From Kribbella sp. VKM Ac-2569 (GTDB lineage Bacteria; Actinomycetota; Actinomycetes; Propionibacteriales; Kribbellaceae), in assembly GCF_004216905.1 (NCBI RefSeq), contig NZ_SGXJ01000001.1, positions 1,674,001-1,738,000 on the forward strand: a stretch of DNA of 64,000 nt. Direction: 5' to 3'. Shown in pieces: positions 9,900-17,743 of the stretch (the first letter of the stretch is position 1; the number at the start of each line of letters is the position of its first letter). The translations under genes and the position numbers were made by a program. The notes beneath the pieces are model-generated. The model saw only the letters and a program-made list of their open reading frames with translations, was not told where the DNA came from and did not search any database.

Positions 9900-10381
9900 C
9901 CAGCACCCGCGAGACAGGCGGCCATGGTGAGTGGTCGCCGGATGCGCCGGCCGATGAGGCTGATGTCCTGATCGCCTTGCGGTTCGCGGAGCGCGCGACC
10001 CGGAAGGCGATCGCGGAGGAGCTGGCGGGGACCGTGCTGCACACCGGGCAGGAGCTGGTGCTGGCCAAACTCCTGCACCACGGTTCGTTGCCGGTGGCCC
10101 GGCTCGCGAAGGTCCTGGACGTCGAGGTGCCGACGGCAACCAAGACCACGCAGCGGATGGAAGCCGCCGGGCTGGTACGCCGGGTGAAGAACACGACCGA
10201 CGCCCGCCAGGTCGGCATCGAGCTGACCGACCGCGGCGTCGAGCTCGCCCACACAGTCCAGGAGATCTACGACCGCGCCGGCCGCCGCGCCCTCGCCCAG
10301 CTGTCGCCCGAGGACCGCCGGATCATGCGGAACCTGCTCTGGACGATCTCCATGACCCTCGAGCCGCTGTCATACGAGTAG
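9896..10381 (+). CDS. MarR-family transcriptional regulator
   Basis: A 161-aa winged-helix dimeric regulator. The DNA-binding region runs from about LAKLLHHGSLPVARLAKVLD to the wing KNTTDARQVGIELTDRGVELA. The GTG start overlaps the pncB stop (GTGA), so it is translated with pncB and may control NAD salvage or simply share the transcript. Its 3' end overlaps the convergent PepSY gene by 12 bp. Confidence 0.9.
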   Translation: MTSTRETGGHGEWSPDAPADEADVLIALRFAERATRKAIAEELAGTVLHTGQELVLAKLLHHGSLPVARLAKVLDVEVPTATKTTQRMEAAGLVRRVKNTTDARQVGIELTDRGVELAHTVQEIYDRAGRRALAQLSPEDRRIMRNLLWTISMTLEPLSYE

Positions 10382-11794
10382 CTCATCCGCCTCGGCCGTA
10401 GCCTCCGCCGCCGGTTCCTCCGGCGACGGCTCGGTCGTGCCGCTCTTCCACCAGCGGTACAGCCCGATCAGCAGATCGATCACCACGAACGCGGCCAGGC
10501 TGATCCCGAGCAGCGGCAGGAACAACCCGACCCCTACCGCAAGGGCGAGCAGCGTGACCACCGCAAGCACCGGGATCTCCCGCCACGCGCCACGACGAGC
10601 CGGACGACCGAACCGCACTGCGTGACCTCGCGTCGGCCGGCGCAGCCACCACATCCGGTAGCCCCAGATCACCGACGCGACGACGGTCCCGGCGACGATC
10701 AGCAGCAGGATCTGGTTGACCAGGCCGAACAGCATCCCCATGTGCGCGTCGATCCCCCACCGCGACAGCTTCGCCCCGATCGGGTAGTCCTCGAACCGGA
10801 CGACGTCGACCACCTTCCCCGACATCGGATCGACAGCGACCGAGTCGGCCTGCGTCGGCCAGGCCTTCCCGATCTCGCTGACCACGAACGACGTACCGGA
10901 CTGCTTCGGCGCCACCATCTCCACCGGCCCGTCCAGCTGGGCCGAGCGGGCGGACTGCAACGCCTGGGTCCATTCGTCGACCGCCGGGTCGACCTCGCCG
11001 CCGGGGAACGTGTGTCCCTCGTGACCCGCGTGGTCGGCGTCGGTGAGCGTCGTACTGACCGTGGGTGTCTTCCAGTCCAGCGAGGCTTTCAGCTCCGTCA
11101 CGTTCGCACCGGCGAACCGCGACCAGGTGAGGCCGGTCGCCGACAGGAACAGCATCCCGAGGATCACCCACGTCCCGAGAACTCCATGCCACGACAACGT
11201 ATGGCGTCGCGCGCTGCCGGATCGCTCCACCCGCCAGCGAGATCCGCTCCGGCGTCCGGTGAACCACAGCACCAGTCCTGCAAGGGCGATCAGCCACAAC
11301 CACGATGCGGCCAGCTCGCTGTAGTTCCGCCCGGCGTCCCCGAGGTGCAGATTCGCGTGCAGACGCGACAGCCAGGTGCGGAACGGCAACGCACCACTGG
11401 AGCCATAGGCAACCAGCTCGCCGGTGACCTGTGCGTTGCCCGGATTCACGAACACAGCAAGGCGTTCCGACTCACCGAGCCCGGGTTCGTCGAACAGCAC
11501 CTGGGTGGTGTCTCCCGGGCCGGCCGCCGGGCGTACGGCGAGCAGCGTGCCTTCCGGTTGACGCTCCCGGGCCGCCGCCACCTGGTCGCCGATCGGCACC
11601 GTCGTGCCGGCGCTCTCGACGGAGATCGTGTCCCGGTAGAGCACGCTCTCGATCTGCGGGGCCAGGGCGTAGAGAAACCCGGTCAGTGCCGTCAGGAGGA
11701 GGAACGGGCCGACCAGGATCCCCGCATAGAAGTGCAAACGGACCAGCAACGGCCGAACGCCACCACGTCGCACAGACTGTTCAGAAGTAGACAC
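10370..11794 (-). CDS. PepSY-associated transmembrane protein (PiuB-like)
   Basis: A 474-aa inner-membrane protein. Helix 1 is LLVRLHFYAGILVGPFLLL and helix pairs follow around SWLWLIALAGLVLW, WHGVLGTWVILGMLFL, GLVNQILLLIVAGTVVASVIWG and two more near the C-terminus. PepSY-type extracytoplasmic segments lie between them, with a His-rich stretch (DADHAGHEGH). RLH and WHG histidines resemble haem or metal ligands in the PiuB/iron-uptake-associated family. The function is likely linked to metal or siderophore reduction, but no iron box is visible. The GTG at 11794 has AGAGG 7 nt upstream. The much longer open frame beyond it is spurious. Confidence 0.87.
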   Translation of the reverse strand: MSTSEQSVRRGGVRPLLVRLHFYAGILVGPFLLLTALTGFLYALAPQIESVLYRDTISVESAGTTVPIGDQVAAARERQPEGTLLAVRPAAGPGDTTQVLFDEPGLGESERLAVFVNPGNAQVTGELVAYGSSGALPFRTWLSRLHANLHLGDAGRNYSELAASWLWLIALAGLVLWFTGRRSGSRWRVERSGSARRHTLSWHGVLGTWVILGMLFLSATGLTWSRFAGANVTELKASLDWKTPTVSTTLTDADHAGHEGHTFPGGEVDPAVDEWTQALQSARSAQLDGPVEMVAPKQSGTSFVVSEIGKAWPTQADSVAVDPMSGKVVDVVRFEDYPIGAKLSRWGIDAHMGMLFGLVNQILLLIVAGTVVASVIWGYRMWWLRRPTRGHAVRFGRPARRGAWREIPVLAVVTLLALAVGVGLFLPLLGISLAAFVVIDLLIGLYRWWKSGTTEPSPEEPAAEATAEADELLV

Positions 11795-11907
11795 GGCACA
11801 CCTCTCGGGACGGAGCGTCAGCGATCCGAAACACCCCGTCACTGTGGCGTGCGCCTGTTGCCCCCGAAGACCAACCCGGTTGCCGTCAGATTTCTCTTTG
11901 CTCTCCC

Positions 11908-13152
11908 TTACCCCTGCGCGCTGAGAGGCAGGAACGTGTCCAGGTACTCGTTGCGGAACTTGCCGGCCGGGTCGTACTTCGCTGCGAGCGCGATGAAGTC
12001 CTTCACCTTCGGGTAGCGCTCGGCCAGGGTGGAAGCGTCGGCGGCGAAGACCTTGCCCCAGTGGGGGCGGGCGTCCAGCGGTGCCAGCCCGTCCTCCAAG
12101 GCGGCGACGACCGGGCGGACGACGGACTCGTCCTGGACCCAGGTGAAGTGCAGCGCGACGGTGTCGCGGCCTTGGCTCGGGCTCAGCCACAGGTCGTCGG
12201 CGGCGATCGTCCGGACCTCCGACACCTGGATCACCGGTGCGAACCGGTTGCCCAAGGCCCGCAGTACGTCGAACGCCTCGGCGGCCCGCTCGCGCGCTAC
12301 GAAGTACTCCGACTGCAGTTCGTCCCCGTTGCTCGGCGTGAACTCGAGCCGGAAGTGCGGCAGCCGCTCGTTCCACGGCCCCGCGACCCCGCCCTGCTGG
12401 GTCGCGTAGTCGGCCGGCATCACCTTGATCGGGTGCCGCGGACCGTCGGCGAGCGTCGCGCCCAGCCACTTCGGATCGGGCGCGGTCAGCTCCCGCCGCT
12501 TGCGCCACACCATCACGTCCGGGTCGACCCAGTCGGTGAACGCGCTCACGCTGTACGCGCTCCCCATCACCGCGTCGAGGTCCGTCCCGAGCCGGTCCAC
12601 CGGCAGCCCGTCGTACACCACCTGGCTGATCTGGTACGCCGGTTGTACGTCGAGCGTCAGGCTCACCGTCACCCCGAGCGCACCGAGCGAGATGACCGAC
12701 CCGGCGAAGTCCTCGTCGTCCCGGGTCAACGTGACGAGCTCGCCGGAAGCGTCCACGAACGTGATCGCGTTGACCGCGTCCGCCAGCGGCCCGTTGGTGT
12801 CACCGGACCCGTGCGTACCCGTCGAGCACGCACCCGCGACCGAGATGTGCGGCAGCGAGCCGAGGTTGTGCAACGCGAGTCCCTGGGCCTGCAGCGCCGC
12901 CGTGATCTCGCCGTACCGCAGCCCGGCCGAGACCGTGACACCACGGTCTCCGACCTCGATCACCGTCGGCAGGTCGGCGACGCTGACCAACGTGCCGGTG
13001 CTGTCGGCGATCCGGTTGAACGAGTGCCCGGTCCCCAGCACGCGGACCTTCTCCGCCCCGGCCACGAGCTCCTGCAACTCCCCGACGGCCCGCGGCCGCT
13101 GCAGTTCGCTCGCGAAGCTGATGTTGCCCGCCCAGTTGGTCAGCTGCGTCAT
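11908..13152 (-). CDS. FAD-linked alditol oxidase-like enzyme
   Basis: A 414-aa VAO-type flavoprotein close in length and layout to Streptomyces alditol oxidase. The probable covalent FAD histidine sits in VLGTGHSFN, the FAD-binding loop in SVAGACSTGTHGSG, and the C-terminal HPHWGK-like catalytic region as RPHWGKVF. It ends in KYDPAGKFRNEYLD, typical of the D-arabinono-lactone oxidase/alditol oxidase family. It oxidises sugar alcohols with release of H2O2 in characterised relatives. I start at ATG 13152 (MTQLTNWAG). Confidence 0.88.
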   Translation of the reverse strand: MTQLTNWAGNISFASELQRPRAVGELQELVAGAEKVRVLGTGHSFNRIADSTGTLVSVADLPTVIEVGDRGVTVSAGLRYGEITAALQAQGLALHNLGSLPHISVAGACSTGTHGSGDTNGPLADAVNAITFVDASGELVTLTRDDEDFAGSVISLGALGVTVSLTLDVQPAYQISQVVYDGLPVDRLGTDLDAVMGSAYSVSAFTDWVDPDVMVWRKRRELTAPDPKWLGATLADGPRHPIKVMPADYATQQGGVAGPWNERLPHFRLEFTPSNGDELQSEYFVARERAAEAFDVLRALGNRFAPVIQVSEVRTIAADDLWLSPSQGRDTVALHFTWVQDESVVRPVVAALEDGLAPLDARPHWGKVFAADASTLAERYPKVKDFIALAAKYDPAGKFRNEYLDTFLPLSAQG

Positions 13153-13296
13153 GGGCCGACTCTCGCACATCACCTCCGGCGCGGCACCGGGCCGTCTTAT
13201 CCCTTGGCGGGCAACGAAAAATTTCGCGCTCGCGGAGCCGGATGGTCTGCGTTAACGTGGCGAACGACCAGCGAAATCTCCTACTGAGAGGAAGCT

Positions 13297-14319
13297 ATGT
13301 CACGGACAACACCACGCCGCCGGGGCGTCATCGCTCCCGGGCCGGCCGGCGTCCTCGCCACTGGCACCGCGGTCACTCTCGCGGTCGCGGGTGCCGTACC
13401 CGCTCAGGGCGCAACCACCTCACCCACCAGCGCCGGCGCCACCGCCTCGACGGTGTCCGCGACGCGGAAGATCAAGTGTGACGACACGGTCGGCGGCAAG
13501 CGCTTCTACGATCCGCCGTCGGCATCGAAGAAGTACAACACGAAGTTCCGGAAGAGTGCCGCGCTACCCAAGCTGGGCTCCTACATCCCGCAGGGCGTCG
13601 GCACCTGGTGGAACTGGTCCGGGTCGAAGAACCTGCTGCTGGTAGCGATGTACCACCCCGGCAAGCGGTCGCTCATCGTCGGCATCGACCCGGCCACCAA
13701 CAAGGTCGTCGGCGACGTCTCGATCGCGGAGACGCACGCCGGCGGGATCACCACCGCCTACGGCTGGGCCTTCGTCCAGGGCAGTACGCACGGGATCCGC
13801 AAGTACAAGCTGTCGAAGCTCGCCGCCGCGATGAAGAAGCCCGGCACGCCGTACGTGAAGGCGACCGGCTCCGAACGCAAGGTCTACTGGGCCTCGTTCC
13901 TGACCAGCTACGGGGACTCGCTGTTCGCGGGCCGGTTCAACTCCAAGGGCCGCGGCAAGATGTACCGGTACAAGATCAAGAGCAACGGCACGCTCACCAC
14001 GATGAAGGGTGCGTGGGAGATCCCGACCAAGACCCAGGGCCTGCTGGTGACGAAGCGGCACTTCATCTACAGCACCTCGTCCGGCAACGAGAATCTGAGC
14101 AACCTGTATGTCGTGCGCCGTGGCCAACGTGATCTCGACAAGGCGAAGCTGACGTGCTTCCGGGCGCCGAGCATGTCGGAGGGGATCACCGACTTCGGCG
14201 GCTACGCCTACCTGGCCTTCGAGTCCGGTTCGTACAAGTATCGCGACAAGCCGGACACGAAGAACGTGATCAGCAATTTGCACAGGGCAAAGATCTCGTC
14301 GCTGACCGGCATGGTGTGA
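13297..14319 (+). CDS. secreted protein of unknown function
   Basis: A 340-aa exported protein. The N-terminus is basic (MSRTTPRRRG) with a hydrophobic core and an AQGA-type cleavage region near residues 35-38. The mature part is Lys/Tyr/Trp-rich, with repeated strand patterns such as HPGKRSLIVGIDPATNKVVG, consistent with a beta-propeller of few blades. No catalytic motif is recognised. The start has GAGAGGAAGCT upstream. A strong inverted repeat lies 25 bp after the stop and may end this transcript. Confidence 0.72.
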   Translation: MSRTTPRRRGVIAPGPAGVLATGTAVTLAVAGAVPAQGATTSPTSAGATASTVSATRKIKCDDTVGGKRFYDPPSASKKYNTKFRKSAALPKLGSYIPQGVGTWWNWSGSKNLLLVAMYHPGKRSLIVGIDPATNKVVGDVSIAETHAGGITTAYGWAFVQGSTHGIRKYKLSKLAAAMKKPGTPYVKATGSERKVYWASFLTSYGDSLFAGRFNSKGRGKMYRYKIKSNGTLTTMKGAWEIPTKTQGLLVTKRHFIYSTSSGNENLSNLYVVRRGQRDLDKAKLTCFRAPSMSEGITDFGGYAYLAFESGSYKYRDKPDTKNVISNLHRAKISSLTGMV

Positions 14320-14343
14320 GCGGCTGACCAGCCTGTCGTGAGC

Positions 14344-14382
14344 GCATCGGGCGGCATCAGATGGTTTGATGTCGCCCGATGC
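14344..14382 (+). terminator. hairpin between two genes, with the next start codon in its right arm
   Basis: Perfect 10-bp arms GCATCGGGCG (14344-14353) and CGCCCGATGC (14373-14382), extended inward by CATCA/TGATG. It begins 25 bp after the upstream stop, so it could be a terminator for the secreted-protein gene, though no T-run follows. The right arm contains the ATG at 14379 of the DUF218 gene. It could therefore equally limit translation of that gene. Confidence 0.6.
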
Positions 14383-15377
14383 TCTTCTCTTTCGGTATTG
14401 CCGGGTTCTGGTTTCTCGTCTTCGGTGTCAGCTTCCTGCGGGACCGGCGGCTGTTCAAGAACGGGATCTTCCTGGTCCTCACGCTGATGTTCGCGGGCCT
14501 CGGGCTGATCTTCGCGGTCGAGTCGGTCAGCCAGACCGCCGCCAAGGTGCTGGTGGTCGCGGTCCTGGTCGCGGTCCCGCTGACGATCGCGGTGCTCGCG
14601 GTGTTCCTGGTGATCAACGGCGTCACGATGCTGCGCCGGGAGCGCCGCCGGCTGTCCAACCTGCTGCCGCTGCTGGTCGGCCTCGGGATCATCGGCTTCG
14701 TGATCTTCAGCGTGCTCGTGCAGAAGATCGGCTGGGAACCGCTGGCCGCCGTGCGGTCGGTGCTGCTCGGCATCCTGACCTACATCTCGTTCCTGTTCCT
14801 CTGCTTCCTGGTGTACGCGTTCTTCTACAGCCGGGTCCGCTCGTCGCGGAAGGTGGACTTCGTCGTTGTCCTCGGGTCGGGCCTGATGGGCTCGCGGGTC
14901 ACGCCGCTGCTGGCCAGTCGCCTCGACCGCGCCCAGCAGGTGTACGAGCGCGCGCTCCGCAAGGGTCGCTCGCCGCAGCTCGTAACGTCCGGCGGACAGG
15001 GCCCGGGTGAGGACCTGCCCGAGTCGCACGCAATGGCGGCGTACCTGGTCGAACATGGCGTCCCCGACGACCAGATCCTCCGCGAGGACAGGTCGACGAC
15101 TACCTGGGAGAATCTGACGTTCAGCCGGGACCTGATGGTCGAGCTGCGACCGCAGTACCGCTGCCTGATCGTCACGAACAACTTCCACGCGTTCCGCGCC
15201 GCGCTCACCGCCCGCAAGGCAAGGGTCAACGGCCAGGTGGTCGGCTCCCCGACGGCGGCGTACTACTGGCCAACGGCAACGATCCGCGAATTCGTCGCGA
15301 TCCTCGCCGGCCACCCGTACATCAACGGCGCCATCTGCCTCCTGATCGCCGTCATCGCGATCCTGCCGCACTTCTAA
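14379..15377 (+). CDS. DUF218 (YdcF/SanA-like) membrane protein
   Basis: A 332-aa protein. The N-terminal third has four or five transmembrane helices; the DUF218 domain begins at VDFVVVLGSGLMGSRVTPLL and continues through TSGGQGPGEDLPESHAMAAYL, DRSTTTWENLTFS and VTNNFHAFRA. A last helix (GAICLLIAVIAIL) closes the protein. SanA/YdcF proteins influence envelope integrity, but the enzyme activity is unsettled. No Shine-Dalgarno is obvious and the start codon lies inside a hairpin. The stop interlocks with the convergent MFS gene (CTAA). Confidence 0.86.
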   Translation: MLFSFGIAGFWFLVFGVSFLRDRRLFKNGIFLVLTLMFAGLGLIFAVESVSQTAAKVLVVAVLVAVPLTIAVLAVFLVINGVTMLRRERRRLSNLLPLLVGLGIIGFVIFSVLVQKIGWEPLAAVRSVLLGILTYISFLFLCFLVYAFFYSRVRSSRKVDFVVVLGSGLMGSRVTPLLASRLDRAQQVYERALRKGRSPQLVTSGGQGPGEDLPESHAMAAYLVEHGVPDDQILREDRSTTTWENLTFSRDLMVELRPQYRCLIVTNNFHAFRAALTARKARVNGQVVGSPTAAYYWPTATIREFVAILAGHPYINGAICLLIAVIAILPHF

Positions 15378-16663
15378 AGACGGCCGACCAGACTGCGGCG
15401 GAGGCGCGTCAAACACAACGGCGAGAGGAACAGTCCCGCAGTTGCGACAAGCAAGGCAGCCCGTACGCCGAACGCGCCGGCAGCCGCTCCGCCGAGCAAT
15501 GCGCCGAGTGGGGTCAGACCCAAACCGAGGAAGTTGATCGTCGCGACCACCCGCCCCTGAACCGGTAGTGGCGTGACGAGTTGGCGAATCGCGACGATTG
15601 CCACGTCGACGGATTGGCTCAAGGCGCCGTACAGGATGTTGATCGCGATCAGCGCAGCGACCGTGATCGGACCGGGGCCGTGGAGGGTGGAGGTGACCAG
15701 CATGACGAGATCCGAGACGAGCGCCGCGTACACCACCACGCGCCCGTACCCGAAGCGCCTCGGCAGCCACGCGGACAGCAGCGAGCCGACCAGTACTCCC
15801 GGTCCGAACGACGCCATCACCAGCCCGACGAGCGCACCTGGCAGGTCGAGCGTGCGCGTCAGGAAAAGCAGGTAGACGGTCGTCAGCGCGGTGAACGAGA
15901 ACTGGTACGCGCACGTCGCCGCAGCGATCGCCCGCAACGATGCATCCCGTACGACGACGCGCAGCCCTTCACCGATCTGTCGCAGTACGCCGTTCTGCGC
16001 CACCGGCGTACCCACCCGGTTCCGGATGCGGCTGACGGAGAGGCTGGAGCACGCGAAGAGCACCGCGCCGGCGACCACCGCGATCGGGGCGCCCAGCAGC
16101 GACACGAGCCCACCGCCGAAGGCAGGACCGCAGATCTGTGCGGCCGACCGGGCGGTCTCGAGCATACTGTTGCCCTGGGCAAGTTGATTCCGTTCGACGA
16201 GCTGCGGCAACGAGGCCATGTACGCGACGTCGAAGCAGACGGTGAACAGGCCGACGGTGAAGCCCACGACGTACAGGAACGGCAGGCCGAGGCCCAGCCC
16301 GAGCGGTACGGTGGCGAGGACGACGGCGCGACCGAGATCAGCGGCCACCAGCACGGTCCTTGAGCGCAGGCGGTCGACCAGAACGCCGACGGCCAGCGAG
16401 AACAGCAGGATGGGTAGTCCTTGCACGGCGCGGAGTACGCCGAGTTGCGCAGCACTGGCGCCGAGCGAGGTGACCGCGACCAGCGGCAAGGTCACCTGAC
16501 CGGCGAAGCTTGCGAGTTGCGAGGCGCTCTGGCCGAGCCAGAGCCACCGGAAGTCACGATGCGTCCACAGCGACACAGAGTTGTCCCAGGAGTCGACCCG
16601 GGACCACAGCCCCGGGCAAGGAGGAGCTGCGCCACTCACGCACGCCGGAACCGGCGCGAACAC
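15374..16663 (-). CDS. MFS transporter, EntS-like (MFS_3) exporter
   Basis: A 429-aa, 12-helix permease. LWLGQSASQLASFAGQVTLPL opens the transport domain, motif A appears as VGVLVDRLRSR, and the second half starts near DASLRAIAAATCAYQF. MFS_3 members export siderophores, macrolides or other small molecules. The GTG at 16663 gives a 29-residue leader that may be non-native; the GTG at 16576 (VSLWTHRDFRWLW) is a credible alternative start. No partner gene points to a substrate. Confidence 0.85.
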   Translation of the reverse strand: MFAPVPACVSGAAPPCPGLWSRVDSWDNSVSLWTHRDFRWLWLGQSASQLASFAGQVTLPLVAVTSLGASAAQLGVLRAVQGLPILLFSLAVGVLVDRLRSRTVLVAADLGRAVVLATVPLGLGLGLPFLYVVGFTVGLFTVCFDVAYMASLPQLVERNQLAQGNSMLETARSAAQICGPAFGGGLVSLLGAPIAVVAGAVLFACSSLSVSRIRNRVGTPVAQNGVLRQIGEGLRVVVRDASLRAIAAATCAYQFSFTALTTVYLLFLTRTLDLPGALVGLVMASFGPGVLVGSLLSAWLPRRFGYGRVVVYAALVSDLVMLVTSTLHGPGPITVAALIAINILYGALSQSVDVAIVAIRQLVTPLPVQGRVVATINFLGLGLTPLGALLGGAAAGAFGVRAALLVATAGLFLSPLCLTRLRRSLVGRL

Positions 16664-16700
16664 TCTGCAAGCGGCACGCGATGACGGATGCGTTCAGCGC

Positions 16701-16720
16701 GTGCCCGGTTGACCGGGCAT
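16701..16720. promoter_or_regulatory. short GC-rich inverted repeat upstream of the MFS gene
   Basis: GTGCCCGGT-TG-ACCGGGCAT, arms of eight to nine bases around a two-base centre, located 38 bp upstream of the GTG 16663 start and about 80 bp past the regulator remnant. It could be an operator for the MFS gene or a terminator left from the remnant. Confidence 0.4.
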
Positions 16721-16797
16721 CCCCAACTCCTCGTGGACTCTCGACTCGCTGGTCAGCCTAGTTCGTCGCCGACCGGCCGAACCACTCAATTTGCCGG

Positions 16798-17088
16798 TCA
16801 GCGCCGGCGCGGTTGCACCAGGCCGGACTCGTACGCGGCGATCACCAGCTGGGCCCGGTCGCGGGCGTGCAGCTTGGCGAGCAGGTGTCCGATGTGGGTC
16901 TTCACGGTGCCGCGGCCGACGTGCAGGTGGTCGCAGATCGGGCGGGACGTCCTTCAGCAGAAACCCACTCGCCCCGGCCCGCAGGCCGGCGTACACGGCG
17001 TCGTCGAGGTCGAACATCGTCAGGATCAGCACCTTGGTCCCGGCCGTCTCCGGCGCGGAGCAGATCCGCCGGGTCGCCTCGATCCCGC
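16798..17088 (-). pseudogene. remnant of a NarL/LuxR-type response regulator
   Basis: Two recognisable pieces lie in different frames. The first, about 17085-16945, reads GIEATRRIC then VLILTMFDLDDAVYAGLRAG and ASGFLLKDVP, the C-terminal half of a receiver domain. The second, about 16938-16798, reads HVGRGTVKTHIGHLLAKLHA then RDRAQLVIAAYESGLV and ends at a TGA, the C-terminal half of a LuxR helix-turn-helix. The N-terminal receiver half (with the phospho-Asp), the linker and the first HTH helices are missing. It is therefore both 5'-truncated and internally deleted. No sensor kinase is nearby. Confidence 0.85.
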
Positions 17089-17251
17089 GACATGGATCGG
17101 GACTGGAGACAGGAAACGGAGACTCGAGACAGGCTATTGCGGTCTTGTGTTGGAGTGTGGCTGAGGGTGGCCAGGTCTGGGAACTGGGGACTGCTACCCA
17201 CCTGAAGTGACCAGCTAGCGTCCCCGGTCGCCCCGGTCGCTGCGGATTCTG

Positions 17252-17352
17252 TGCAGGGTCGACAGGACGTATACGTCCACTGTCCGGCGATCCGGACTGC
17301 CGCCCGGTGCGGGGTGGCAGGTAGTAGACGTATACGTCCTGTCGACCCTGCA
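17252..17352. repeat. inverted repeat A (26-bp perfect arms)
   Basis: The arms 17252-17277 and 17327-17352 are exact reverse complements over 26 bp, separated by 49 bp. Each contains the self-palindrome GACGTATACGTC and the motif GTCGACAGG or its complement. The loop holds a smaller hairpin, GTCCGG-CGAT-CCGGAC (17282-17297). It is part of a gene-free stretch from about 17090 to 17743 that shows no convincing reading frame. Confidence 0.8.
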
Positions 17353-17362
17353 GTTTCCAGCA

Positions 17363-17466
17363 GAACTGCGGTCAGCCGGTTGCCGGGGAACAGACAGCTT
17401 CCGGGTACTGCGGACAGGGAATAGCAGGTTCTAGCCCACCAGAACCTGTTGCACGGGCCGCAGTTC
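17363..17466. repeat. nested inverted repeat C
   Basis: Outer 9-bp arms GAACTGCGG (17363-17371) and CCGCAGTTC (17458-17466) enclose an inner perfect hairpin CAGGTTCT (17425-17432) and AGAACCTG (17441-17448) with an 8-nt loop. The overall length is close to its neighbours (about 100 nt). Confidence 0.6.
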
Positions 17467-17539
17467 ACCCGCACATCAGACAGGGAGAACCGCTTTTTCG
17501 TGTCTCCAGCCACCACAGGGTGTCTGCGGTCCCGTGAAC
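17463..17539. repeat. nested inverted repeat D
   Basis: GTTCAC (17463-17468) pairs with GTGAAC (17534-17539). Inside these, CAGACA (about 17477-17482) pairs with TGTCTG (17520-17525), and GAGA with TCTC around a T-rich centre (CTTTTTCG). The CTCCAG part is also found inverted at 17103-17110 (CTGGAGAC), beside the regulator remnant. The arms are short, so this unit is weaker than A and B. Confidence 0.45.
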
Positions 17540-17573
17540 TGGCTGCGGGTAACTGAGGTGCCGGCCCCGGTGG

Positions 17574-17681
17574 GATCTGCAGCTCGACAGGATGTGTCAG
17601 ATAGCCGGGTAGTGCACCTGAGCGTGAATATGTCCGCGCGTACACAGTCTCACCGGTGCACTACCTGTCCAGCTGCAGATC
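17574..17681. repeat. nested inverted repeat B (18-bp outer, 11-bp inner arms)
   Basis: Outer arms 17574-17591 and 17664-17681 match at 17 of 18 positions. Inner arms GGTAGTGCACC (17608-17618) and GGTGCACTACC (17655-17665) are perfect. The outer arm shares TGCAG, TCGACAGGA and spacing with repeat A, so the two look like diverged copies about 326 bp apart. Confidence 0.75.
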
Positions 17682-17743
17682 ACCCGTTCGCGAGAAGCCT
17701 GCCGCCGCCAGCCTGAACACCCAGCCGGCACTCGCTGCTGAGG

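Noticed and set aside
11795-12508. Upstream extension of the PepSY gene frame
   Set aside because: It runs antisense-in-phase through the flavoenzyme gene; the GTG at 11794 with AGAGG gives a proper membrane-protein N-terminus.
16684-17743. Possible insertion sequence at the regulator remnant
   Set aside because: No transposase-like frame and no target duplication could be seen; only inverted repeats are evident.
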